Shown here: piece by piece, positions 17,066 through 25,120 of the stretch | How positions within the stretch are numbered: the first letter of the stretch is position 1 | Layout of the letters: each line of letters starts with the position of its first letter | DNA from: Alkaliphilus pronyensis | Lineage (GTDB): Bacteria > Bacillota > Clostridia > Peptostreptococcales > Natronincolaceae | Direction of reading: 5' to 3' | Length of the DNA stretch: 54,119 nt | Assembly (NCBI RefSeq): GCF_009017275.1 | Contig: NZ_WBZC01000029.1 | Coordinates: 1-54,119 of the forward strand | Program-made: the position numbers and the translations under genes | The notes under the pieces: generated by a model | Told to the model about the DNA's origin: nothing | The model's input: the letters and a program-made list of their open reading frames with translations, nothing else | Database searches by the model: none

Positions 17066-18205
17066 CTAACTTTTTGTTTTTGTTAGAACATAATCACCTG
17101 ACTTAGTGTTTAAGTGTACCTGCTTTAGTTTATCATTTTCTTTTATTCCAACAATTTTACACAGATTAAATATTGGGTGCTTTATAACACTCCCTTGCTT
17201 TTGATTAAATAGATCTATATTTATGTTAATGTTTAAATATTGATTTCTCTTTATTTCATAGTGTCTAAGCTTGTTAATATATTCCCCCATGCTTTCAATA
17301 AATCCATTGTTTTTAAAGCCCCTGTAAGCTTCTATTGTGTCTGTGTTAACTATGCCTAAGAAGCCATAGGACAAGCTTAATGATTCCTTTACATCATCCT
17401 TAGGCATAAATTGAAAGCTAATGCTTTTACTGTCTTTTAGTCTAAAAAAATTTATTATAGCTGCAATAAACATATTCTTACTATCCCAATGTTTATTTTT
17501 AGGTGAGATATCCTCCATGTCCTTCATTCTATCTAACTCCATAATAAATTCAATTTTTTCCTTCTCATATTTTATAGAGTAGCTATTAGAAGCTATTTCA
17601 TCATCTAAATCCTCTCTTTTTAGGTTAATTAAGTACTCCTTAAGCTGTTGAGCTAACTTAAATTTATCAATTTCCCTGTTTCCTAATAGTATATAAAAGC
17701 ATCTAGCTATTAGAAGTCCAGTTAATATAACAACAGGATGTCTATTAACTGTTATGATATGTTTAAATATTTCATCTACTGCTACACTTAAATTTTTGTT
17801 AGCAAATAGTAATACTGATACCCGAGAAATACCATAGCCCCGCCTATCGTTATGGTAGGCAGGGCTTTTGCTATAGATTTTGGGGTTAGAAATATAGTCC
17901 AGCAAATTTACTGGATTGCCATGTCTATAATACTTAAATAGTTTTAGCTCCTCAATTAATCTAGCTTTATCAATTATTACCCTTGAGTTTTCAATATCAT
18001 CTATTAAGGACTTTGTTAGTATTATTAATAGTTCTGTAATATCACTATATTGACCGGCTTCTTGCTCTAAATCAATGTCCTCATCCCACTTTAAAGTAAA
18101 ATCCTTAAAGCCATTTTTGATTTCTGTATTTTCATATAATAGGCCTAAAGCATCCCCATAAGCCATCATTGTATAAGCCTGTTTTATTAACTTCTCCTTA
18201 GTCAA
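17066..18205 (-). CDS. ADP-ribosylglycohydrolase-like protein, probably degenerate
   Basis: A protein of about 379 residues that resembles the ADP-ribosylglycohydrolase (DraG) family at its N-terminus: MMAYGDALGLL matches the GxxxGDALG opening, and GQYSDITELL matches the GQYSDDTQL metal-binding stretch, with the second Asp of the DDT triad replaced by Ile. RHGNPVNLLDYIS and the NDRRGYGISRVS segment also follow the fold. The C-terminal DxDTxxAxxGAxxGA motif that completes the Mg site is not visible. It is therefore probably a non-catalytic or altered relative. The frame opens with TTG at 18220, but a TTG at 18205 preceded by GGGGGGA is the likelier start. It follows argS by 77 bases and may share its transcript. 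Confidence 0.6.
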   Translation of the reverse strand: MTKEKLIKQAYTMMAYGDALGLLYENTEIKNGFKDFTLKWDEDIDLEQEAGQYSDITELLIILTKSLIDDIENSRVIIDKARLIEELKLFKYYRHGNPVNLLDYISNPKIYSKSPAYHNDRRGYGISRVSVLLFANKNLSVAVDEIFKHIITVNRHPVVILTGLLIARCFYILLGNREIDKFKLAQQLKEYLINLKREDLDDEIASNSYSIKYEKEKIEFIMELDRMKDMEDISPKNKHWDSKNMFIAAIINFFRLKDSKSISFQFMPKDDVKESLSLSYGFLGIVNTDTIEAYRGFKNNGFIESMGEYINKLRHYEIKRNQYLNININIDLFNQKQGSVIKHPIFNLCKIVGIKENDKLKQVHLNTKSGDYVLTKTKS

Positions 18206-18282
18206 AATATATCCCCCCAAGAAGTAAATTCCTTCACTATCTAATGGTAATAAATATTAACCTAAGATACAAGTATTATTGT

Positions 18283-19980
18283 TTACATTTTTTCTGGAGC
18301 CTTTATTCCTAATAGATATAACCCTGTGTATAGCACCTGCTTTACTGCAAATACAACAGCTAATCTAGCTCTTTTAACCTCTTCATCCTCCACTAATATT
18401 GGATGATCATGATAAAACCTATTAAATGCCTGAGCTATATCAATTATATGTCTAGTTATGATTGATGGCTCATTTTTTCTTTGTGCATCTAGTATCACCT
18501 CTGGAAGCTGTTGTATAAGCTTTATAAGGGCCAATGTGACACCGTCTGTTAAAACCCCTTCATCTATATCAGCTGTAACCTCTATGTCTGACTTCCTTAA
18601 TACACTGGAGGCTCGAGCATGGGTATATTGTACATATGGACCTGTCTCCCCTTCAAAATTTAAAGCTTTATCCCATGAGAAGGTGTAGTCCTTAATTCTA
18701 TTATTGGATAGCTCTTGAAATACTATGGCACCAATTCCAACCTGTGCTGCTATTTCCTCTAGGTTATCAATGTTAGGGTTTTTATCATTAATAATCTCTT
18801 TAGTCTTATCCACTGCTCTTTTTAGTACATCCTCTAGAAAAACAACTCTTCCTTTTCTAGTTGCAATAGTACCCTCCTCTAAACCTACTAAGCCAAATGA
18901 CACATGTATACAATCCTCTGCCCAGTCCATCCCCATTAGCTCTATTATTTTTTTCCATTGTTGAAAGTGTAGGTTTTGCTGAGAGCCTACAACATATATA
19001 TTTTTATAAAAGTCGTAGGTTTCTTTTCTATAGATGGCTGCGGCAATATCTCTTGTTATATATAAGGTAGATCCATCACTTTTCCTTATTAGGGCTGGAG
19101 GCATTCCGTACTCTTCAAGATCAACTATATCTGCACCCTTTGACTTCTGTAGTATGTTTAGCTCCTCCATCATTTTAACAGCTTTAGGCATTTTGTCTGA
19201 GTAAAAGCTTTCACCTGCCAAGGAATCAAAGGAGATATCTAGCATGTTATATGTTCTGTTGAACTCCTCTAGGCTGACATCCCTAAACCACTGCCACAAG
19301 ACCTGAGCCTCTTCATCTCCATCCTCTAGCTTTTTAAACCACATTCTAGCCTCATCTTCAAGCTGAGGATTTTTTTCCGCCTCTTCATGGAACTTAACAT
19401 ATAGCTTAAGCAAAGCTGGAATTGGGTTGCTTTTAACTTCTTCTTCCTTACCCCATTTTTTAAAGGCAACAATCAATTTACCAAATTGTGTTCCATAATC
19501 CCCTAAGTGGTTAATGGTTATAGTGTTATATCCTAAAAAATCATAAATCTTATATAATGAATTTCCAATAACTGTTGTCCTTATATGGCCTATATGAAAG
19601 GGTTTTGCTATATTGGGTGATGAAAACTCAACAATAACATTTTTACCTTCCCCTATTTTACTTCTACCATAATCATTTTTCTTTTCTATAACTTCCCTAA
19701 TTACCGAGCCTACAAAATAAGCCTGATTTACAAAAAAGTTTAAGTAGCCCCCTGCAACCTCTATCTTTTCAAAGGCTTCTGTTAGCTTAATTCTTCCTGC
19801 CAGCTCTTGTGCAATAATATTTGGTGACTTTCTGTAGACCTTAGAAAGCTTAAAGCATGGAAAGGCGAAATCACCCATATCACTGTTTTTAGGAATTTCA
19901 ATTGTTAGTAAAAGCTCCTCCTTTGAAAGTTCTTTAATCTCTTGGTATAAAATATCTGTTAGCATTTCCTTAAAATCCAC
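18283..19980 (-). CDS. argS: Arginyl-tRNA synthetase
   Basis: A 565-residue class I aminoacyl-tRNA synthetase that charges tRNA-Arg. The N-terminal Add-1 domain (about 1-110) precedes the catalytic Rossmann core with FSSPNIAKPFHIGHIRTTVI, where HIGH is the ATP motif. The KMSKR loop is replaced by the EGTIATRKGRVV-type sequence seen in many ArgRS. The C-terminal anticodon-binding helical domain begins near YVQYTHARASSVLRK and ends in GLYLLGIKAPEKM. It starts at ATG after CAGGAGG. A T-box leader with an apparent CGC specifier precedes it, so expression should rise when tRNA-Arg is uncharged. Confidence 0.97.
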   Translation of the reverse strand: MDFKEMLTDILYQEIKELSKEELLLTIEIPKNSDMGDFAFPCFKLSKVYRKSPNIIAQELAGRIKLTEAFEKIEVAGGYLNFFVNQAYFVGSVIREVIEKKNDYGRSKIGEGKNVIVEFSSPNIAKPFHIGHIRTTVIGNSLYKIYDFLGYNTITINHLGDYGTQFGKLIVAFKKWGKEEEVKSNPIPALLKLYVKFHEEAEKNPQLEDEARMWFKKLEDGDEEAQVLWQWFRDVSLEEFNRTYNMLDISFDSLAGESFYSDKMPKAVKMMEELNILQKSKGADIVDLEEYGMPPALIRKSDGSTLYITRDIAAAIYRKETYDFYKNIYVVGSQQNLHFQQWKKIIELMGMDWAEDCIHVSFGLVGLEEGTIATRKGRVVFLEDVLKRAVDKTKEIINDKNPNIDNLEEIAAQVGIGAIVFQELSNNRIKDYTFSWDKALNFEGETGPYVQYTHARASSVLRKSDIEVTADIDEGVLTDGVTLALIKLIQQLPEVILDAQRKNEPSIITRHIIDIAQAFNRFYHDHPILVEDEEVKRARLAVVFAVKQVLYTGLYLLGIKAPEKM

Positions 19981-19997
19981 ACTAATACCTCCTGAAA

Positions 19998-20253
19998 TTT
20001 ATTGTAAAATATAAAAACCCTCATCTCTAAATAATAAGAGACGAGAGTTATATCCCGTGTTACCACTCTTTTTGGTATTTCTACCCACTCTGTTCCCTTT
20101 AACGGAGGAAAACCGTTTTACCCTACTATTTTCAGGAAAATACTCAGAGGTGCGCTTCAATGTATAACAGCACTGGACTCCCACCAACCCCAGCTCGCTT
20201 AAGAGGTTATTACACCTACTCTCCTCGTCATTGCTTTACCAATAATTCTATTG
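19998..20253 (-). promoter_or_regulatory. T-box leader of argS
   Basis: On the minus strand the leader shows the T-box stem I region AGCGAGCTGGGGTTGGTGGG (20180-20199). A specifier segment TTGAAGCGCACC follows, with CGC (arginine) at 20152-20154. The conserved antiterminator T-box sequence GAGTGGTAACACGGG lies at 20054-20068. A terminator, whose arms include CGTCTCTTA and TAGAGATGAGGG, ends in TTTTT near 20015. Uncharged tRNA-Arg would stabilise the antiterminator and permit argS transcription. The specifier assignment rests on codon context and gene identity. Confidence 0.93.
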
Positions 20254-20259
20254 GAAAAT

Positions 20260-20288
20260 AATATATCATATATTTTTACTTAAATCAA
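20260..20288 (-). promoter_or_regulatory. Sigma-A promoter of the argS T-box transcript
   Basis: On the minus strand TTGATT and TATATT are separated by 17 bases. The predicted start near 20253 lies directly before the T-box leader. Confidence 0.7.
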
Positions 20289-20321
20289 CATTTTTATACA
20301 AGCAGTTTATTAGTTAGCCTA

Positions 20322-21293
20322 TTACAAATTATTAGTAAACTTTATTAATCGAATACTTCCTACATTTGTTTTAACGGAAATATTAATTTTACCATTGTTT
20401 CTAGTGCCAGTTAGGCTTCCCTTTTTCTCCTTTTTATTATCTAATGCAATGCTATTATCTATGATACCAACTCCTGTTTCTGCATCGATATTAAAGGAAA
20501 GCTCTGGGTCTATGGCAACTACTATTGACCCTGTTTTACTAGAAAAATAATAATCCCCCAGCTCTGTTAGCTTGCATGTAACATCTATTGAGCCTGTTGC
20601 TGTTTGTATTTCACTATCACCTAATAGCTGTCCACCCTCTATGTCTATACTACCTGTAGAGGTGCTAATATTACCCTTAACTGTGGAGTTATAGCAGTTT
20701 ATTTTTCCTACATTTCCTTTTATCTCAACATCATCTGCTGTTACATCAATAAGGAAAACATCTCCAACATTGGTTTTAACTGAGATATCCCCTGTATTAA
20801 ACTCAGTAAAGGTAACATCACCTACGTTATTTATAATTTTTATAGAGGTTACACCCTGTGGTAGACTCAAATCAATATCCACAGCTCTGTTCTTAAACAG
20901 GTTTTCTATGTCCTTAGTTAGAACAGCATTAATATCGAGTAAGTTCCCCTCTTCTGATACCGTGACCTCCATACTGTTTAAACCCTTCTCGATATCAGCC
21001 TCGTCATTGGATCTTGCTTTAAGTCTTTTAGTCACTTTTACTTCACTATTTTGATTGCTGCTATGGCTAATGTTTATTTTACCTACATAGTTATCAATTT
21101 TTACCTCTGTAATGTTGTCGCTAATTTCATTTGCAAAGGAATGGCTTCTTTCGTAGCCCTCGCCTACATAGTTTTCGCCTATATCAACAAGCTTATCAAT
21201 GTCTTTCTGTAATTGCTCAACTTCACTAGTACAGCCTGTTAATACTAAAGCCATTGTCAATATAACGACAAGCTTCTTGAGCTTATTATTCAT
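20322..21293 (-). CDS. DUF4097-type beta-repeat lipoprotein
   Basis: A 323-residue predicted lipoprotein. The signal sequence (KKLVVILTMALVLTGC) ends in the lipobox LTGC, with the cysteine near residue 21. The mature part is a run of short beta-strand repeats of the form I/V-x-x-NVGDV or TGSI (for example NVGDVTFTEF, TNVGDVFLID, GNVGKINC, STSTGSIDIE, TATGSIDV), the pattern of the DUF4097 'putative adhesin' beta-helix. It would be anchored on the outer face of the cytoplasmic membrane. Usual neighbours of such domains are bactofilin-like or anti-sigma genes, none of which is seen here. It is separated from the upstream gene by a strong terminator. The function is unknown; surface adhesion or a structural role is a family guess. 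Confidence 0.8.
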   Translation of the reverse strand: MNNKLKKLVVILTMALVLTGCTSEVEQLQKDIDKLVDIGENYVGEGYERSHSFANEISDNITEVKIDNYVGKINISHSSNQNSEVKVTKRLKARSNDEADIEKGLNSMEVTVSEEGNLLDINAVLTKDIENLFKNRAVDIDLSLPQGVTSIKIINNVGDVTFTEFNTGDISVKTNVGDVFLIDVTADDVEIKGNVGKINCYNSTVKGNISTSTGSIDIEGGQLLGDSEIQTATGSIDVTCKLTELGDYYFSSKTGSIVVAIDPELSFNIDAETGVGIIDNSIALDNKKEKKGSLTGTRNNGKINISVKTNVGSIRLIKFTNNL

Positions 21294-21360
21294 TTTACAT
21301 CCTCCTACATACTTTTTCGTTTCATCTTATTTACGTAGGATAATAAATTATGTCTGAAAA

Positions 21361-21384
21361 AAAAGGGTTAAAATTAACCCTTTA
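21361..21384 (-). terminator. Terminator of the mutS2-DUF523-GerMN operon
   Basis: AAAGGGTTA and its complement form a 9 bp stem with a 4-base loop. On the minus strand the right arm runs into an uninterrupted tract of T. It lies 20 bases after the stop codon of the GerMN gene. Confidence 0.9.
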
Positions 21385-21403
21385 AAAACCTATCATTGTA
21401 AGA

Positions 21404-21976
21404 TTACTTATCTAAATGGAAGTCACTAATAAACTCATAAGTTTGACTAATATCAACACCTCTAACATCTGTCACCTTCTCACCCTCTATTAGTATTTCC
21501 ACATAGTCATTGCTTGGTAAAGTCGTTAGGGAGTTTACAATTGCAGCTATTGTTACCTCTACATCTGTTTCATCACCCTTCATATTATCTACAAACTCCT
21601 TAGAGAGATTTACAATAACAGTATCTCCATCCTTTTCTACCGAAAGAACCTTAGTACCTGTTGGAATAGGGTTTATTAAGTCTTCAATAGGGGCTTGTGC
21701 AATTAGCTCCTCCAATACAAAATGCTCGAAGCTTTTGTCCTCTAGTCTCCTATCATTTTCCTTAACGTTAAAGCTATCGGAGAAAATAAATGGTGTATCC
21801 TTATGCTTAAGATACAAAACATAGTATAGTTCTTCTGTGTCTTCTTCTGTGCCTTCTTCAGTTTCTTCAATTGCCGGTGCTTCTGTTTGCTCCTCTAAAG
21901 TTTCCTCCTTTGAACAGGCTACTACACCTATAACAATAAGTAGTACTAATAATACAGCTAATAGTTTACTCTTCAT
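21404..21976 (-). CDS. GerMN domain lipoprotein
   Basis: A 190-residue lipoprotein with signal sequence KSKLLAVLLVLLIVIGVVAC, the lipobox cysteine near residue 21, then a Glu/Thr-rich linker (about 24-50) and a C-terminal GerMN domain. The latter shows the typical ALAQAPIEDLINPIPTGTKV-like and TVIVNLSKEFVDN strings, then AAIVNSLTTLPSNDYVEILIEGEKV. GerMN domains occur in GerM and other envelope proteins; a peptidoglycan-related role is usual. The frame is open to 22063, but the ATG at 21976 after AGGAGGTATACTA is the clear start because it opens the signal peptide. It is the last gene of the mutS2-DUF523 run, followed by a strong terminator. Confidence 0.85.
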   Translation of the reverse strand: MKSKLLAVLLVLLIVIGVVACSKEETLEEQTEAPAIEETEEGTEEDTEELYYVLYLKHKDTPFIFSDSFNVKENDRRLEDKSFEHFVLEELIAQAPIEDLINPIPTGTKVLSVEKDGDTVIVNLSKEFVDNMKGDETDVEVTIAAIVNSLTTLPSNDYVEILIEGEKVTDVRGVDISQTYEFISDFHLDK

Positions 21977-22031
21977 TAGTATACCTCCTTGATTTATTAG
22001 ACTTGTTTTTTCTTTAATAGTTCCTATATCT

Positions 22032-22484
22032 TTACTTATACCCATAATCTTCGGTAAAAACATTTACTCCATGCTTCTTTAAAAGAGCTGTAGTAACTCC
22101 ACAGCCTTTTTTACACTTCCCAGTAAAGGAGCCATCATATATAATATCTAGTCCACAGGAGGGACTTCTTGCCTTTAAAATAGCCATATCTATATTATAT
22201 AGCTTTGCTATTTTTAGAGTCTCATGGGCCCCCCTTATAAATGCTTCGGTAACATCCTGCCCTTTATTTGTAATGACCTTACCCCTCCCCATTAAAACAT
22301 CTAGCCCATCTCTCCCTTGAATTTCCGCAGGGTCTCTTGGAGTTGTCAGACCCCCCAGTTGTTCTGGGCATATCGGTATAATGGTTTTTTCCTTTAAATC
22401 TTTAACCAGCCCTACATTATTATTGTTACCGCCTGAATACTTACAGTTTATACCTAATAGACAGGCACTTACAAGAATCCTCAT
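22032..22484 (-). CDS. DUF523 domain protein
   Basis: A 150-residue protein of the DUF523 (YbbK-type) family. It has the typical N-terminus ILVSACLLGINCKYSGG, with two Cys, and the motifs IPICPEQLGGLTTPRDPAEI and LKARSPSCG, then GKCKKGCGVTTALLKKHG. The conserved cysteines suggest a metal or redox function, but none has been established to my knowledge. It starts at ATG with GAGGGTG upstream, 15 bases after mutS2, so it is almost certainly co-transcribed with it. Confidence 0.9.
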   Translation of the reverse strand: MRILVSACLLGINCKYSGGNNNNVGLVKDLKEKTIIPICPEQLGGLTTPRDPAEIQGRDGLDVLMGRGKVITNKGQDVTEAFIRGAHETLKIAKLYNIDMAILKARSPSCGLDIIYDGSFTGKCKKGCGVTTALLKKHGVNVFTEDYGYK

Positions 22485-22499
22485 CTTTACACCCTCAAT

Positions 22500-24872
22500 C
22501 TACTTAAGCTCAATAACTGTAACACCTGCTCCACCTTCACCATATTGTCCTACCCTATAGCTTTTAATATGTCTATTCTTTTTTAGCATTTGCTTAATGC
22601 CAGAGCTTAGAATACCTGTTCCAACTCCATGAATAATGGTAATTGGTGATAATCCAGCAATGTAGCAATCATCAATAAACTTATCTACCTCAAGCATAGC
22701 TTCTTCTAGGTTCATTCCACGTACATCAAGTTCATTTTTAATGGTGGCAGCCTTACTTTTAACTATTTTACCTATACCAGTTTGCTTTGTATTCTTTTTA
22801 TCCTTAATGCGTTCAAGATTAGATACATGCATAGTAACCTTCATAATACCAACCTGTATCACTACTTCTCCATTTTCATCCTCTGGAGTTACTACATGAC
22901 CCTGTTGATTCAGAGATAAAACATTAACAGTTTCTCCTGCCTTAAGGTTTTTGGGGGTTTTTCTATTTGCTTTAGCTTTAAATACATCTTCTAGGCTTTC
23001 ACCCATCATATTCATTTTTTTAGATAGCTTCATCTTAGAAGCTTCAATTTGTCGATTCATTTCCTTTTCTTCCATTTCCAGCTTAAGCTCTCGTAGAGAC
23101 TTAATAATCTCTTCCGCTTCAGCCTTAGCATCCTTTAACAGTCGATGGGCCTCTTTTTTTGCTTCTTTTATAACCTTTTCCCTCTGTTCCTCCAATTGTT
23201 TATTCTTATCCTCATATTTTTCAAAAAGCTTTTCTGCATCTAGCTTAAGTCTTTTAGCCTCATGGCGGTCTGCCTCAGTAGCTCTTCTATTGCCTTCTAT
23301 GGATTGAAGTAAATCTTCAAAATGAATGTTTTCAGTAGAAATAAACTCCTTAGCCGACTCAATTATTTCATCCCTTAACCCCAGCTTTCTTGATATTTCA
23401 AAGGCATTTGATTTCCCAGGTATACCAATTAATAGTTTATAGGTTGGTCTTAAGGTTTTAACATCAAACTCTACTGATGCGTTCTCTACAGCTTCATTAG
23501 ATAAAGCATAATGCTTTAATTCACTATAGTGGGTTGTAGCAATAACACTGGCATTAATTACTCTAAGATGGTTTAGTATTGCCATAGCCAAAGCAGCACC
23601 TTCAACGGGATCTGTACCTGCCCCTAACTCATCGAATAGCACCAAAGATTTTGGTGTAACCTCATCCAGTATACTTACGATATTAGTCATATGTGATGAG
23701 AAGGTACTTAAGCTTTGCTCTATGCTTTGTTCATCACCTATATCAGCAAATATTTGGTGAAATATCGATATTTCTGTTCCAAAATCTGCTGGAATATGTA
23801 ATCCACTTTGAGCCATTATTGTTAATAGTCCAACAGTTTTTAAGGTTACTGTTTTTCCACCTGTATTAGGTCCAGTTATTATTAGGGTCTTAAACTTATC
23901 TCCAGACCAAATATTTATTGGAACAACCTCATGGCTACTAAGTAAAGGATGTCTACCCTCTTTGATGTTAATTTTACCTTTATCATTGATTATTGGTTCG
24001 ATTCCCTTTAGTTCTAGTGATAATTTACCCTTTGCAAATACAAAATCCAAGTATTGAAGTAGCTTTTGATTACCTACTATTTCTTGTCCTCTTTCTGCCA
24101 CTAAAGCTGAGATCTCCATTAGTATTCTTTCAATTTCTCTTCTTTCCTTTAGTTTTAACTCTTTAAGCTCATTATTTAACTCTAATACAGACATTGGCTC
24201 TATAAATAGAGTAGCTCCACTGGAGGATTGGTCGTGGATTAAACCAGGAATATTCCCCCTATGCTCCTGTTTAACGGGAACCACATATCTGTCTCCCCTC
24301 ATTGTAATGATAGGGTCCTGTAGATATTTCTGATTAGTAGATGAAGAGATAATGCTATTTAGCTTATTTCTTATTGAATCATTCTTTGATAAGATAGTCC
24401 GTCTAATATGCTTTAGCTCTGTACTTGCATTGTCTGATATTTCCGAGTCGCTTATGATTGCATTGTCTATAATATCCTCTATGTCTTTAAATGTTGCTAA
24501 TCCATTTACGGTATCTTCTATAATAGGGAACTTTGCTTCTTCTTTATCTTTTTTTATAAATGCCTTCATTCTACGGGCAACTCTTAGAGTATCTTTAACA
24601 ATCAATAATTGTCCGGGATCGAGATAAGAGCCTATTTCGGCCCTTCTAATCATATGGGCAACATCATGAATACCGTCAATTGGTACATTTCCCCTTTTGA
24701 TTAGAAGTGCCTGTGCTTCGCTTGTTTCCTGTTGATAGCCTTTGACTTCATTAATCTGTGTGCTGGGTTTTATCTCCTTAGCTAGTTCTTTTCCTAGGGA
24801 GGACCTACATTTCTCTGTAAGCCTTTCCACAATCTTTTTAAATTCTAATACCCTTAAACTTCTTTCATTCAT
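22500..24872 (-). CDS. mutS2: Endonuclease MutS2 (RqcU)
   Basis: A 790-residue protein with the full MutS2 architecture. It has N-terminal core/lever domains and a clamp, an ABC-type ATPase with Walker A GPNTGGKT at about 335-342 and the FDELGAGTDP Walker B, and a long charged coiled coil (about 505-640). A C-terminal Smr nuclease domain contains LDVRGMNLEEA and IIHGVGTGILSSGI. MutS2 lacks the mismatch-recognition domain; in Bacillus it is linked to recombination suppression and to ribosome-collision rescue. The frame is open to 24890, but ATG at 24872 after GAGGTG is the likelier start. It heads an operon with the DUF523 and GerMN genes. Confidence 0.95.
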   Translation of the reverse strand: MNERSLRVLEFKKIVERLTEKCRSSLGKELAKEIKPSTQINEVKGYQQETSEAQALLIKRGNVPIDGIHDVAHMIRRAEIGSYLDPGQLLIVKDTLRVARRMKAFIKKDKEEAKFPIIEDTVNGLATFKDIEDIIDNAIISDSEISDNASTELKHIRRTILSKNDSIRNKLNSIISSSTNQKYLQDPIITMRGDRYVVPVKQEHRGNIPGLIHDQSSSGATLFIEPMSVLELNNELKELKLKERREIERILMEISALVAERGQEIVGNQKLLQYLDFVFAKGKLSLELKGIEPIINDKGKINIKEGRHPLLSSHEVVPINIWSGDKFKTLIITGPNTGGKTVTLKTVGLLTIMAQSGLHIPADFGTEISIFHQIFADIGDEQSIEQSLSTFSSHMTNIVSILDEVTPKSLVLFDELGAGTDPVEGAALAMAILNHLRVINASVIATTHYSELKHYALSNEAVENASVEFDVKTLRPTYKLLIGIPGKSNAFEISRKLGLRDEIIESAKEFISTENIHFEDLLQSIEGNRRATEADRHEAKRLKLDAEKLFEKYEDKNKQLEEQREKVIKEAKKEAHRLLKDAKAEAEEIIKSLRELKLEMEEKEMNRQIEASKMKLSKKMNMMGESLEDVFKAKANRKTPKNLKAGETVNVLSLNQQGHVVTPEDENGEVVIQVGIMKVTMHVSNLERIKDKKNTKQTGIGKIVKSKAATIKNELDVRGMNLEEAMLEVDKFIDDCYIAGLSPITIIHGVGTGILSSGIKQMLKKNRHIKSYRVGQYGEGGAGVTVIELK

Positions 24873-25089
24873 TTTCATCACCTCATACATTGCTACATGT
24901 CTACTAATATATACATATAATATCCATTGTTATATTTAATAGTTAATTAATTAATGGAATTTTTATCTGCTTCTAAATTGTATCAAAATTCTTAATTAAT
25001 GTCTATTATTGTAAAATTACATTTCATGCTGTAGCAGTCATATTCGCCTGTTGAGTTGGGAGTTGGAAACGAATTTTCCGCATAATATA

Positions 25090-25116
25090 AAAAGATGGTC
25101 TGTTAAACCATCTTCT
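25090..25116 (-). terminator. Terminator of typA
   Basis: The stem AAGATGGT/ACCATCTT with a 7-base loop is followed by TTTATA on the minus strand, directly after the typA stop codon at 25121. Confidence 0.85.
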
Positions 25117-25120
25117 TTAG

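Noticed and set aside
17064-17088. TTCTAAC/GTTAGAA hairpin at the end of the DraG-like gene as a terminator
   Set aside because: It lies over the last codons and stop of the gene, and no T-run follows on the minus strand.
19999-20187. Short minus-strand open frame upstream of argS
   Set aside because: It lies inside the T-box leader and matches the leader's conserved RNA motifs, so it is not a leader peptide gene.
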